Shown one piece after another: positions 16,929-25,571 of a stretch of DNA of 45,316 bases; position 1 is the stretch's first letter, and every line of letters begins with the position of its first letter. The DNA lies in NCBI GenBank assembly GCA_964431735.1, contig CAYSLJ010000041.1, positions 1 to 45,316 of the forward strand, given 5' to 3'. Both the position numbers and the translations under genes were made by a program. The DNA is from CALARM01 sp964431735 (GTDB lineage Bacteria; Vulcanimicrobiota; SpSt-956; JAKJGF01). The notes beneath the pieces were generated by a model. The model saw nothing but the letters and a program-made list of their open reading frames with translations. It was not told the DNA's origin and did no database searches.

Positions 16929-17288
16929 ATGCAGCCATTAGGAAGAAAAATGTTCAAAGGAGCCGCAGCAGGAGCCACACTCGGAGCAGTAGGCGGCGGA
17001 ATTTACGGTAACATGAGAGCACAGAAATTAATAGATGCAGAACCATATGATTCTGTTGAAATCTCAGGAAAATTTGATCCCGGATTTAAAATGGGCAGTG
17101 ACGGAGATGGAGGTTTCTGGATCAAGAAAACACAGTTCAAACTCCCCACGGTAGAAGCAAAAAAATCCAATGCAGATGCCATAAGATTTGAAAATATTTT
17201 GACTTATGCAGCTATAGGGACTGTAGCCGGTGGTATTGGCGGTGCCCTTACTGCAGCAGTTCTTGAAGCAGCTACAGGTAAAAACTAA
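16929..17288 (+). CDS. Small glycine-zipper protein
   Basis: The start at 16929 is chosen because GGAGGG lies 7 bases upstream; an upstream in-frame ATG at 16914 overlaps that site. The product has 119 residues with two Gly/Ala-rich hydrophobic segments, near residues 10-30 (AAAGATLGAVGGGIYG) and 95-115 (TVAGGIGGALTAAVLEA). These are typical glycine zippers that pack in membranes. The middle is hydrophilic. It is followed after 70 bp by a larger glycine-rich protein on the same strand. I do not recognise the family; a membrane-associated role is inferred only from the zippers. Confidence 0.7.
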   Translation: MQPLGRKMFKGAAAGATLGAVGGGIYGNMRAQKLIDAEPYDSVEISGKFDPGFKMGSDGDGGFWIKKTQFKLPTVEAKKSNADAIRFENILTYAAIGTVAGGIGGALTAAVLEAATGKN

Positions 17289-17358
17289 TATTATTTGCAT
17301 ATAGGAACACAGGAGGAGTATTACAACAGTCAGCAATTGATATTGAAGGCTATTATTT

Positions 17359-18627
17359 ATGAAAATTTCGTCTACTGTAATCAGAGATTTAAATAGAAAA
17401 CAGATAAGCTTATCTGATAAACAGGAAAATTTTCCTGTTGATTCCGTTCATATGTCTTCTCAGGAGGAAGCATGCAATGATGACTTTAAAAATTTCCTAT
17501 CAAATGGTCTAAAAAAGATTGCAGACTATACAAAACCCAGACCGACAACCAGTGCCGATACTTTAGAAGCTTCTGTTAAAATGGCTGCCTTCAGCGGAGG
17601 TCTTACCGGTATGATGTCAGGTGGCCATCCAATTAATGCCGCAGGAGGAGCCATAGGAGGAGCAGTCGGTATAAAGGTTGGAGAGAAAACAGAATCCCTT
17701 GGCAAAGCCGTTGCCGCAGCTTTTACATCAGGAGCTCTTGCAAATACGGCAGCCATAACGGCCCTTATGGTTATAGCATCTGCTATCAATGGAGTAAGTG
17801 CTTCTGTTTCACCTTCAGGGCTTGTACTTACTGCCATTACAGGAGGACTGTCCGGTGTAAGCGGAACCATGCAGGGAAGCTGTATGGGCGATGTTAAAGA
17901 CGGATCCATTACCGGTATGATTGCAGGAAGTTCCATGTCGGCATTCGGAGGAAGTCCTCTCCTTGCCATATCAGGCGCCCTGGCAGGTGCTGCAGGAGGT
18001 ATGGTTGAGAATAAAGGAGGTAAATATCTGACTGCTGCCGGGGTTGGTGCAGTTACGGGAGCTGCCTGTGGAGCAATAGGAGGCCCTGTAGCAATGGCAG
18101 TTAACGGGTTACTCGGAGCCATTACGGGAATTCTTGCAACTGCTATAGGCACGAAATTCGGTCAGATTCAGAGAAATGTAATGGAAGACGTGCAGAATTT
18201 CTTTACAAAAATATTCAGACCTCTTACAAAAAATCTTGGTATTAAAGGTAAAACTGCAGCAGGTGCCCTCGGCGGCGCCATCTCTTCAATTCCAATGGCC
18301 TTACTCTTTTCCGCCATAGGAGGCCCTCCCGGAGCGGCGCTGGCAGTTATAGCCGGAGCGGCTACGACAGGATTAAAGGTAAATAAAATCTTAAAAGAAA
18401 GAGAAAAAATAGAAGACTATTCCGCTACAGTAAAGGAATTTTTCCATCAAACCCTCCCGAAAGAACAGGCAGAAGCCATTCCTGATGAAGTAATAAAAGG
18501 CTTTTCTGCTCTGTTTACTCAGAAATATAAAAATACTGAAGAATTTAAACATATTTCTCCTGAAGAGTTTATGAAAAATATAGGCGAATTCGAACAACTG
18601 GCTAAAGATAAAGTACCTCATGTATAA
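17359..18627 (+). CDS. Large glycine/alanine-rich multi-zipper protein
   Basis: The 422-residue product has a hydrophilic N-terminus (MKISSTVIRDLNRKQ then a DSVHMS motif at about 28-33) resembling the N-termini of the 33086 and 33975 proteins. Residues 75-335 are a long series of Gly/Ala-rich hydrophobic stretches (GGLTGMMSGGHPINAAGGAIGGAVG, GALAGAAGGMVENKG), as in glycine-zipper or bacteriocin-like membrane-active proteins. The C-terminal 90 residues are charged and helical. No enzymatic motif is visible. The ribosome site is weak (GAAGG, 11 bases away). The gene may form an operon with the preceding small zipper gene. Candidate roles are membrane insertion or secretion; the function is unknown. 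Confidence 0.75.
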   Translation: MKISSTVIRDLNRKQISLSDKQENFPVDSVHMSSQEEACNDDFKNFLSNGLKKIADYTKPRPTTSADTLEASVKMAAFSGGLTGMMSGGHPINAAGGAIGGAVGIKVGEKTESLGKAVAAAFTSGALANTAAITALMVIASAINGVSASVSPSGLVLTAITGGLSGVSGTMQGSCMGDVKDGSITGMIAGSSMSAFGGSPLLAISGALAGAAGGMVENKGGKYLTAAGVGAVTGAACGAIGGPVAMAVNGLLGAITGILATAIGTKFGQIQRNVMEDVQNFFTKIFRPLTKNLGIKGKTAAGALGGAISSIPMALLFSAIGGPPGAALAVIAGAATTGLKVNKILKEREKIEDYSATVKEFFHQTLPKEQAEAIPDEVIKGFSALFTQKYKNTEEFKHISPEEFMKNIGEFEQLAKDKVPHV

Positions 18628-18729
18628 CTCCGATCTTTATATTATAGTTTTGCACTTTTTGATGCTGTTTCGCCAGTACTTTGATTATGAATTATCCTTG
18701 CAATATCTGTTTTTATTTTATTCTAAAAC

Positions 18730-19629
18730 TCAATAAATTAGCCATTTTTCTAAATCAAAGTAATAGCGGAAGGCTATCAAATCTCCTGCTTCTGTGTTTA
18801 TTATATCTTTTTTACATCCATATTTTTTCATGGTTTCTTTCAGTAATTTCACCATTCCGTAAACTCTGTCAGGTTCATAGTACTGATGAAAATCTACATC
18901 ATCGCAATATTTACTTCCTTTATCCATAATATATTCAAAAAAATCTCTTACTTTTTCCTGTTCTACAATCCCTGGAGGTTTATTGTAAAGGATTTTATTA
19001 AATACCTCGTGGGCAAATCCCGCCATAACTACTTTTGCTTTCGGATCTGCTTTTTTAATAGTTTTGTAAGAATGGATGAGAAGTTCTATATATTCTTCCT
19101 TTGTTCCATCCCAGAATGCAGGAGGGAGGAGTCTCTTATCAAATATTTCATTTCCTATCTGCCAGTATTGAACCTTCCCTTTATATCTTAAGACAGCTGT
19201 TTTTAAGAAATTTTCATAGTCAGCCATATCCAGAGGAGGGCTTGCAGTAAAATTTTTGAGGTTATTCACCTTTTTTCTTGTTCCCCAGGGAGAAATACAC
19301 TCCACTGTAACAAGAGGAGATATGCCGGCCTGTATATGCATATCAATAACCCTGTCAGGTATTGTAAAATTGAATTTCCCTTTTCTCGGTTCAACAAAAT
19401 CCCATCTCAAAATGAGCCTTGCTTTCTTACTTCCCAGTTCTACGGCACTGTCAAGGTTTAATCTGCCATTTTTAGATTCACTGTCACAGAAGACACCGAA
19501 AGGGGACAGACTGTCTATTTTGCCATTGTAAAGTGGGGCTGAAGATAAATTACCGTTATTTTTTATACAACAGCAGCCTGTAAAGATGATGATAAATAAT
19601 ATTGTAAGGACAGATAGTTTTTTATTCAT
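18730..19629 (-). CDS. GH clan A-like lipoprotein, probably C-terminally truncated
   Basis: The 299-residue product has a lipoprotein signal (TILFIIIFTG then C19). The rest looks like a TIM-barrel glycoside hydrolase of clan A (GH39/GH5-like): RLILRWDFVEP at about 71-81, the acid/base motif WQIGNE (E161), and a nucleophile-like INTEAGD (E280). Both expected catalytic glutamates are present. Clan A barrels normally continue 60-100 residues past the nucleophile, but here the frame stops after 19. The loss of the last barrel strands suggests truncation by frameshift or deletion, and activity is doubtful. The substrate cannot be inferred. It is convergent with the glycine-rich gene upstream in the window. 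Confidence 0.7.
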   Translation of the reverse strand: MNKKLSVLTILFIIIFTGCCCIKNNGNLSSAPLYNGKIDSLSPFGVFCDSESKNGRLNLDSAVELGSKKARLILRWDFVEPRKGKFNFTIPDRVIDMHIQAGISPLVTVECISPWGTRKKVNNLKNFTASPPLDMADYENFLKTAVLRYKGKVQYWQIGNEIFDKRLLPPAFWDGTKEEYIELLIHSYKTIKKADPKAKVVMAGFAHEVFNKILYNKPPGIVEQEKVRDFFEYIMDKGSKYCDDVDFHQYYEPDRVYGMVKLLKETMKKYGCKKDIINTEAGDLIAFRYYFDLEKWLIY

Positions 19630-19684
19630 ATAAAGGACTTATGGCATTACCTCTAATTCAACAACAGATTCTGTCTGCTTATCT

Positions 19685-20284
19685 TTATTCTTCCTGAATA
19701 TATTCTCTAAAGACCAGACTTAAATCAATCTCTAAATCAGGGAAAATACCTGCTTTAATTTTATCTTCTGCCGTATATACTTCAAATATTCCATATCTAT
19801 TATTTTCTGACTTATATACATTTATAATTTTATCATTAGGAAATACAATCCAGTATTCTTTTACACCTTCACGTTCATATAGCTTTAATTTATCTTTTAA
19901 ATCCAGCTTACTGGTAGATGGAGATAATATTTCTATTATTAAATCAGGAGAGCCAACACAGTGTTTATGACTCTTAATCTTCTTATGATCACAGACAATT
20001 ATTATATCAGGCTGAACTACATCTCTGGCGTCTTTTATATCTTTATTACTGTCAGGGAATACCACATCTACAGGAGAAGATATTATTTTACATGTTTTAT
20101 CCAGCAGATAATTGGCAAATTGCCTGCTTAATTCAACCAGAATCAACTGATGTTCTATAGCCGGTGCAGGACTCATATTATATGCTGTGCCATTTATAAT
20201 CTGCCATTTTTCTTCCCCCGGCCATGTAAGATAATCCCCGTAGGTAAACTCCTGCTGATGCTTGAATGCCAGATTGGTCTGCAT
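19685..20284 (-). CDS. Uma2-family (DUF820) putative nuclease
   Basis: The 199-residue product matches the Uma2/DUF820 family, a PD-(D/E)XK-type fold abundant in cyanobacteria and other repeat-rich genomes. Visible signatures are TYGDYLTWPGEEKWQIINGTAYNMSPAP at the N-terminus, VVFPDSNKD, VVQPDIIIVCD, GSPDLIIEILSPST, then KLKLYEREGVKEYWIVFP. The core acidic residues and the Lys are present. The biological role of the family is uncertain; a link to mobile DNA has been suggested. It lies 55 bp upstream of the GH-like gene on the same strand. Confidence 0.9.
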   Translation of the reverse strand: MQTNLAFKHQQEFTYGDYLTWPGEEKWQIINGTAYNMSPAPAIEHQLILVELSRQFANYLLDKTCKIISSPVDVVFPDSNKDIKDARDVVQPDIIIVCDHKKIKSHKHCVGSPDLIIEILSPSTSKLDLKDKLKLYEREGVKEYWIVFPNDKIINVYKSENNRYGIFEVYTAEDKIKAGIFPDLEIDLSLVFREYIQEE

Positions 20285-20511
20285 TTATAATCACCTCATT
20301 TATATTATAACACAATATTCCGTGACTAAAAATATTATTGCTTTTTCTCAGGTATTTTATTATACTTTAATAGGCTTACTGCAGTCCTGAAACTACATAA
20401 TTAGCTATAGCAGATTACTAAAAGTCAATGACCCCGCCTAAAGGGATAGTAAGGTTTATGGCATGTTTCTATAAATAACTTCAAAATTTTTCCGAAAGGA
20501 AGTGAGATATA
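20285..20511. other. Intergenic region without recognised genes
   Basis: This AT-rich divergent spacer lies between the Uma2-family gene (-) and the DUF1538 gene (+). It carries none of the heptamer arrays common elsewhere. I see no clear promoter or hairpin beyond the ribosome site AAAGGAAG near 20495. Confidence 0.5.
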
Positions 20512-22005
20512 TTGAATTTGCTTTTTCAAAAATTCAAAGAGATTTTATTGATAGTGCTTCCTGTTATAATTATTGTATTGCTCCTGAATTTTACTGTTGT
20601 ACCTCTTGAAACTACTGTATTGATAAGATTTTTTATAGGAGCATTTTTTGTAATTATTGGTTTATCCATATTTTTATTCGGTGTGGAAATCGGTATTACT
20701 CCTATAGGCAACCTGATAGGCTCAAAAATAACTAAAACGAATAAAATCTGGATAGTTGTAGTTGCCGGATTGATACTGGGCTTTTCTATTTCAATTACCG
20801 AACCGGATCTCCATATAGTTGCCGGACAAATAGATTCTATAACAGCAGGCCAGATAGCAAGACATAATATTATTATAGTCGTATCTCTGGGCATTGCGGG
20901 AATGTTAACTTTAGGGCTGGTAAGAATAGTTGAAAATATTCATCTGAACAAAATACTGACCATTCTCTATGGCGCAATTTTTATTTTAGGATTATTTACA
21001 TCACCCGAGTTTCTGGCTATAGCCTTTGATACTTCCGGAGCCACTACAGGAGCCATGACTGTTCCTTTTATTCTGGCCCTTGCCGCAGGTGTTTCCAGAT
21101 TGAAAAAAGATAGTAAAGCTTCTGAAGCAGATAGTTTTGGCCTTATTGGAATTGCTTCTACAGGACCGATAATATCTGTTATGGTTATGAATATTTTTTC
21201 AAAAACAGATGAACTTAAAGGTAGCCTTGAACATATAGTCAGCTCTCCATCTTCAATTCTTTCGCCTTTTATTCGTAAATTACCCCATATTTCAGGAGAA
21301 ATTTTACTGGCTCTCATTCCAATATTAATAATATTCTTAATTTTTCAAAAAATTTCTTTTAAATTGTCCAAAAAAGCTTTTAATAAAATTTTGAAGGGAC
21401 TTCTCTATACATTTATAGGACTCGTATTTTTTTTGCTTGGTGTAAATGCAAGTTTTATGGATATTGGCAGTACTATGGGCTATAAAATCGCCTCTCTGGA
21501 GAACAAGTATATTCTGGTATTTATAGGTTTTATTATGGGAGCAGTAATAATACTGGCCGAACCGGCTGTTCATTTATTAACTCATCAGATAGAAAACGTC
21601 ACAAGCGGTTATGTAAAAAGAAGATTTGTATTAATTGCCTTTTCCGCAGGTATTGGTTTTGCAGTAGCTTTATCTATGTTAAGAATATTAATTCCTGAAA
21701 TTCATTTATGGCATTATCTATTACCCGGATATTTTATTGCCATAATTATGACTTATTTTGTTCCCGGTTTATTTGTAGGAATTGCCTTTGATTCCGGCGG
21801 AGTTGCTTCTGGCCCTATGACTGCGACTTTTGTATTGGCATTCACCCAGGGTGCGGCTGAAGCAATAGAAGGAGCCAATATTTTAATAGATGGACTGGGA
21901 ATGATTGCTACGGTAGCATTAACTCCGATAATTGCTTTACAGATACTGGGTTTTATTTTTAAAATAAAATCCAGAAAGGAGGGAATACTAAAACATGGGA
22001 AATGA
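20512..22005 (+). CDS. DUF1538 polytopic membrane protein
   Basis: The frame opens at a TTG codon about 10 bases after AAAGGAAG. The 497-residue product has 12 or more hydrophobic segments arranged as two homologous halves of about 250 residues. Each half repeats a G-x-E-I/G...P.G segment, an E-P-x-x-H motif (EPDLHIVAGQID near 102 and EPAVHLLTHQIE near 352) and a Gly-rich motif (DTSGATTGAMTVPF and DSGGVASGPMTATF). This is the DUF1538 (PF07556) architecture, thought to be a transporter. Its reading frame overlaps the PII-like gene by 11 bp, so the two products are probably translated together and may interact. The transported substrate is unknown. Confidence 0.88.
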   Translation: MNLLFQKFKEILLIVLPVIIIVLLLNFTVVPLETTVLIRFFIGAFFVIIGLSIFLFGVEIGITPIGNLIGSKITKTNKIWIVVVAGLILGFSISITEPDLHIVAGQIDSITAGQIARHNIIIVVSLGIAGMLTLGLVRIVENIHLNKILTILYGAIFILGLFTSPEFLAIAFDTSGATTGAMTVPFILALAAGVSRLKKDSKASEADSFGLIGIASTGPIISVMVMNIFSKTDELKGSLEHIVSSPSSILSPFIRKLPHISGEILLALIPILIIFLIFQKISFKLSKKAFNKILKGLLYTFIGLVFFLLGVNASFMDIGSTMGYKIASLENKYILVFIGFIMGAVIILAEPAVHLLTHQIENVTSGYVKRRFVLIAFSAGIGFAVALSMLRILIPEIHLWHYLLPGYFIAIIMTYFVPGLFVGIAFDSGGVASGPMTATFVLAFTQGAAEAIEGANILIDGLGMIATVALTPIIALQILGFIFKIKSRKEGILKHGK

Positions 22006-22660
22006 CCACTTTTTAAAAGAATTTGAACTAATATGTGTTATAGTAAATTTCGGACTGGGAACAAGAGTTATTAAAATAGCCAGTAAAAATGGCGTGTCAG
22101 GTGGTACTATTCTTTTAGGAAAAGGAACTGTCAGAAATCGTATATTAGAATTTCTGGACCTTTATGATGTGAGAAAAGAAATTATTTTAATGGTATCAGA
22201 GAAAAAAACAGCGCATGAAGCTCTTGAAGCCCTGGATAAACAATTACATTTAAGAAAACCGGAGCATGGTATAGCCTTCAGTACTTCTGTAGAGAATTTC
22301 TTAGGTACCGGTAATTATGAATATAAAAAAAAGAAGGAAAGCAGGGGGGATTATTATATAATGTATAACGCCATTTTTGTGATTGTTGACAGAGGAAAAG
22401 CAGAATCGGTTATGGATGTGGCGACTAAATCAGGTTCCAGAGGAGGTACTATAATCAATGCAAGAGGCTCAGGTATCCATGAAACTCAAAAACTTTTTGC
22501 AATAGAAATAGAGCCTGAAAAGGAAATTGTTCTGATAATAGTAAAAAATGAGATTACAGAACTGGTAGTCACTTCAATCAGAGACGAGCTTAAAATCGAT
22601 GAACCGGGAACGGGTATTATTTTTGTTCAGGAAGTAAGTAAAGCTTATGGGCTAGTCTGA
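21995..22660 (+). CDS. Tandem PII-like regulatory protein
   Basis: The 221-residue product starts 12 bases after GGAGGG, inside the end of the DUF1538 gene. It is two PII/GlnB-like ferredoxin-fold domains in tandem. The second half has the T-loop-like GGTIINARGSG and B-loop context, and the first has GGTILLGKGT without the ARG element. PII proteins sense ATP/ADP, 2-oxoglutarate or other ligands and plug or gate transporters. The fusion of two domains would halve the subunits of the usual trimer. The context makes it a likely gate or sensor for the DUF1538 transporter. The target and ligand are inferred only. Confidence 0.88.
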   Translation: MGNDHFLKEFELICVIVNFGLGTRVIKIASKNGVSGGTILLGKGTVRNRILEFLDLYDVRKEIILMVSEKKTAHEALEALDKQLHLRKPEHGIAFSTSVENFLGTGNYEYKKKKESRGDYYIMYNAIFVIVDRGKAESVMDVATKSGSRGGTIINARGSGIHETQKLFAIEIEPEKEIVLIIVKNEITELVVTSIRDELKIDEPGTGIIFVQEVSKAYGLV

Positions 22661-22915
22661 TGTATTTTACTGAGTACCGAGACAGATAAAAAAGTATCCA
22701 AAAAACTATAAATAGTGAGTAGTGAATAGTGAGTAGTGAATAATGAGTATAAAACCCACTCACTACTCACCACTCACTAAATAATTTATAAATGGTTACT
22801 AACAACCATGACCGGTTCGGTCACAACGAAGTATGAGAATTTGTTCCTCCCGTCACGCGTTACGCGTTACGCGTTACGATTCTCATATAAATTTACCTGG
22901 TGTGGTACTTAGCAT
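22661..22915. repeat. Family B array followed by type 3 element with family A heptamers
   Basis: Family B units (AGTGAGT, AGTGAAT) run at 22712-22750, and their complements (ACTCACT) run at 22757-22780. A type 3 element follows at about 22794-22894: GGTTACTAACAACCATGACC, CACAACGAAGTATGAGAA, family A heptamers (22851-22879), then CGATTCTCATA, which pairs with TATGAGAAT. The same type 3 element is inverted at 29536-29624. No gene is present. Confidence 0.7.
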
Positions 22916-22987
22916 TAAATTTAAGAATTACAACATACAGTTCTAAAGATGAATTTTAATGATTCTGAATAAACAGATAATAAGATT

Positions 22988-23042
22988 CTTCACATAATCT
23001 TCATAGCTTCTTCATAAGTTCTTCACAGGTTTATGTTATAAT
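22988..23042 (+). promoter_or_regulatory. Pho-box-like direct repeats and -10 upstream of the RiPP operon
   Basis: Four 7-bp repeats lie at exact 11-bp intervals: CTTCACA (22988-22994), CTTCATA (22999-23005), CTTCATA (23010-23016) and CTTCACA (23021-23027), each followed by a 4-bp spacer. A consensus TATAAT follows at 23037-23042, nine bases after the last repeat, with no good -35. This 7+4 layout and spacing are what PhoB-type (OmpR-family) activators use. It is followed by AAGGAGG and the Nif11 precursor start. The identity of the regulator is inferred. Confidence 0.7.
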
Positions 23043-23072
23043 CATTTTATCTATTATAAAGGAGGTTATTTT

Positions 23073-23321
23073 ATGAGTATTTCATCTGCCAGGGCATTTA
23101 TAGAGAGAATGGGGACAGACATTGAATTTAAAATGAAAGTAACTGAATGTAAAGATGAAAAGAACCGTATGGAATTTGTAACATCTCACGGGTTTGATTT
23201 TACTAAAGAAGATATAGAAGTAATAAAATCAGAACTGAGTGAAGAGGAAATCAGTAATCTATCCGGCGGTGGTTCTAATAGCTGTCTCGTTCATATAGGT
23301 GTTCATCCCTTTTATGTATAA
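23073..23321 (+). CDS. Nif11-leader RiPP precursor peptide
   Basis: The 82-residue product starts 7 bases after AAGGAGG. Residues 1-66 match the Nif11-type leader: SARAFIERMGTDIEFKMKV, the SHGFDFTKEDIE motif and LSEEEISNLSGG ending in a double-glycine cleavage site (G65-G66). The remaining core is about 16 residues, GSNSCLVHIGVHPFYV, with two Ser (68, 70) and one Cys (71). One small lanthionine between Ser68 and Cys71 would be possible; adjacent Ser70-Cys71 is unlikely. Alternatively the radical SAM enzyme encoded next modifies the core. Nif11 leaders serve several maturases, and the synthetase encoded downstream is a plausible partner. Confidence 0.88.
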   Translation: MSISSARAFIERMGTDIEFKMKVTECKDEKNRMEFVTSHGFDFTKEDIEVIKSELSEEEISNLSGGGSNSCLVHIGVHPFYV

Positions 23322-23441
23322 TAATATGAATATAGAACAGCATTTGTAGAAAGAATGAAGACAGTTTAAGATTCTGTAAAGATGGAGAGTCCAGAAAGAC
23401 CTTTATTTTCAGAGAAAGCTATAATTTACAGGGAGAATCTT

Positions 23442-25076
23442 ATGAAAATATTACTCATAGAAAATATACAGCATATAAGTGTTAATTCCAGTCATATAAT
23501 ATCAACAGGATTGTTGAGTCTGGCCACTGTTTTAAAACAAAAGGGATACGATGTTGAAATATTGAGTTTCACTTATTTATTTACTCAAAAAATAATCGAT
23601 TATTCTCCGGAACAGATAAAAAAACTGGAGATTATGTGTGATTTCATAATAAATAAAAAGCCTGATATTGTGGGATTTACTACCATGTGCAATTCATTTC
23701 ATAACAGTTTACTTCTTGCAGGGTTGATTAAAGAAAGGGATGAGAACATTAAAATAATCCTGGGAGGCCCACAGGCTTCAGTCTTTCCTGAAAGGATTCT
23801 TAAAGAATTCGCCTTTATAGATTTGATCTGCTACGGAGAAGGAGAAAATAAAATAGAAGCAATTATAAAGGGAATAGTGAATAATGATCTGACATCGGCA
23901 CCGGGTATAGTATATCGTGAAAATAATCTGATCAGGAGAAATGAAGATAATGGTATGGTCAGGAATTTAGATGAACTTCCCGAACTGGATTATGATTTAA
24001 TTCCTTATTTCAGTGAATTACAAAAAATCAGCATACATACAGGAAGAGGTTGTCCTTATAAATGTGTCTTCTGCTCCACTTCCAATTTCTGGCAGAGAAA
24101 ATACAGGTCAAAATCTATAGAAGGCATCTGCAAAGAAATAGAAACGGTAAAAAAGAAATTAAAGAAAGATGATCTTTTCTTTGAATTTACAAATGATAAT
24201 ATCTGTGTTGATTATAATTTTTTTACCGGTTTATGCAAAGCACTGGAAAAAATAAATATTGCCTGGATGTGTTACGTAAGGCTTGACAGTCTGGATGAAG
24301 ATTTAATAAAGCATATGTCAGACTCGGGGTGTAAGATAGTATTTATCGGTATTGAGACAGGATCTCCTTCCATGCAGAAATATGCAGGTAAAAACCTCAA
24401 TCTCGAAAGAGTTGATTATGTAATAGATAATCTCTTAAAATATAAAATCAGAGCCATTATCTCATTTATGGCAGGTTTTCCGGACGAAACTGAAGAAGAT
24501 CTCAAATTAACATTAAATATGTTTTATAAATTACTTAAAAAGGGGGTTTACCGGTGTGACCTCCATTCGGTATGTGTGCTGAGCGGTACACAATTATATG
24601 ACGATTGTAAGGACAGGCTTATGCTGAAAGATATTTATTCAAATATATCGGACAGTGTCAATTTTTCCATTTCTCATTCTTTTGTTAAGGAAAATAAGGA
24701 TCTATTTCCCCATTTATATACCATTGAAGGCTCTCTTACAGATAAATATCCCTTTCTGGAAAAATTCTGTTCCTTTCTTATATGCGGTATCTATAGATTA
24801 TTCCCCGGTACGATAGATTTATTGTTGAAAGCCTTTGGTGATGATATACTCATGTTTTATAAGGATTTTATATCTAATTCTCACAGATTTGCCTCGTTTT
24901 TTTCCGGTGGCGAACATATGAAAGATTTTGTCGAAGAAATAAACATCCATAATAATACCATTAAATGTCTGGGAGAATATACGGGTAATAAGAGAGGTGG
25001 TGATTTTATATTTGATATAGTTTACAGAACGTTTCTAAAGGAAAGAAAAGCCTTTATTGAAAGGTTTATGAATTAA
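23442..25076 (+). CDS. B12-binding-domain radical SAM enzyme in a RiPP operon
   Basis: The start at 23442 (MKILLIENIQ) is preferred because GGGAG lies 6 bases upstream; an in-frame ATG at 23382 lacks one. The 544-residue product has an N-terminal Rossmann-like cobalamin-binding domain (about 1-140, with ILGGPQASVFPERIL and CYGEGE). A radical SAM domain follows, with the cluster motif GRGCPYKCVFCS (C-x3-C-x2-C, about residues 199-206), then an uncharacterised helical C-terminus of about 140 residues. Such enzymes often methylate unactivated carbons or rearrange peptides. It lies 120 bp after the Nif11 precursor and 17 bp before an NHLP precursor on the same strand, so one of these peptides is the likely substrate. 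The reaction cannot be read from the sequence. Confidence 0.87.
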   Translation: MKILLIENIQHISVNSSHIISTGLLSLATVLKQKGYDVEILSFTYLFTQKIIDYSPEQIKKLEIMCDFIINKKPDIVGFTTMCNSFHNSLLLAGLIKERDENIKIILGGPQASVFPERILKEFAFIDLICYGEGENKIEAIIKGIVNNDLTSAPGIVYRENNLIRRNEDNGMVRNLDELPELDYDLIPYFSELQKISIHTGRGCPYKCVFCSTSNFWQRKYRSKSIEGICKEIETVKKKLKKDDLFFEFTNDNICVDYNFFTGLCKALEKINIAWMCYVRLDSLDEDLIKHMSDSGCKIVFIGIETGSPSMQKYAGKNLNLERVDYVIDNLLKYKIRAIISFMAGFPDETEEDLKLTLNMFYKLLKKGVYRCDLHSVCVLSGTQLYDDCKDRLMLKDIYSNISDSVNFSISHSFVKENKDLFPHLYTIEGSLTDKYPFLEKFCSFLICGIYRLFPGTIDLLLKAFGDDILMFYKDFISNSHRFASFFSGGEHMKDFVEEINIHNNTIKCLGEYTGNKRGGDFIFDIVYRTFLKERKAFIERFMN

Positions 25077-25093
25077 AGAAAGGATGAAGTATT

Positions 25094-25423
25094 ATGTCAG
25101 AAGAGAAAAAAGATTTATCAGGTAAAATTTTAGCAAGGGTGTTAAAAGACGTGGATTTTAAAAAAGCATTAATAGAAAATCCGGGAGAGATTCTTTCTAA
25201 AGAGTATGGTATAAAACTGCCAGAAGGTGTAACTCTCAGAATAATAGAAGATACGCCTGAGGTAAAACATGTAGTATTACCCTGTATCGAACCGGCTGCA
25301 CTGGAAGAATTATCTGAAGAAACAATAGATAAAATAGCGGCAGGAGGAGAAGATTTAGATTTAGTACAAGAGATTGCCTTATCAATCGGTCTTCTTGGCC
25401 TTTGCACTTTAGGATATATATAG
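25094..25423 (+). CDS. NHLP-leader lanthipeptide precursor 1
   Basis: The 109-residue product starts after AAAGGATG, 17 bp past the radical SAM stop. The leader (about 1-85) is of the nitrile hydratase-like (NHLP) type: DFKKALIENPGEILSKEYGI, LPEGVTLRIIEDT, KHVVLP and a terminal DKIAAGG double-glycine site (G84-G85). The core of 24 residues (EDLDLVQEIALSIGLLGLCT and on) contains Ser97, Cys104 and Thr105, so a single lanthionine from Ser97 to Cys104 is possible. Most of the core is hydrophobic. Its leader is almost identical to that of precursor 2. The downstream LanM is the expected modifying enzyme. No peptidase or exporter gene is in the window. Confidence 0.92.
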   Translation: MSEEKKDLSGKILARVLKDVDFKKALIENPGEILSKEYGIKLPEGVTLRIIEDTPEVKHVVLPCIEPAALEELSEETIDKIAAGGEDLDLVQEIALSIGLLGLCTLGYI

Positions 25424-25571
25424 TAAAGGGTCCTTGGTACCGTAACAGATAAATTAGTAACCAGAATATTATATATAGTAACGCGTAACGCGTAATACGT
25501 TACGGGATCAACCCCCTCATTTTTTTCAGAGACTCTTTTTCCTGGAGCGGTACTTAGTGTTTATAAAGAAA
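25424..25571. repeat. Spacer with a short family A heptamer array
   Basis: CGTAACG-type units occupy about 25480-25504. The later sequence CCTGGAGCGGTACTTAGTGT (25542-25561) resembles CCTGGTGTGGTACTTAGCAT at 22897-22916. No terminator or gene is visible between the two precursor genes. Confidence 0.5.

Noticed and set aside
17526..18152. A 208-residue minus-strand frame opposite the glycine-rich gene.
   Set aside because: Its Pro/Ala-rich composition is the complement of Gly/Ala codons, an artefact of the sense gene.
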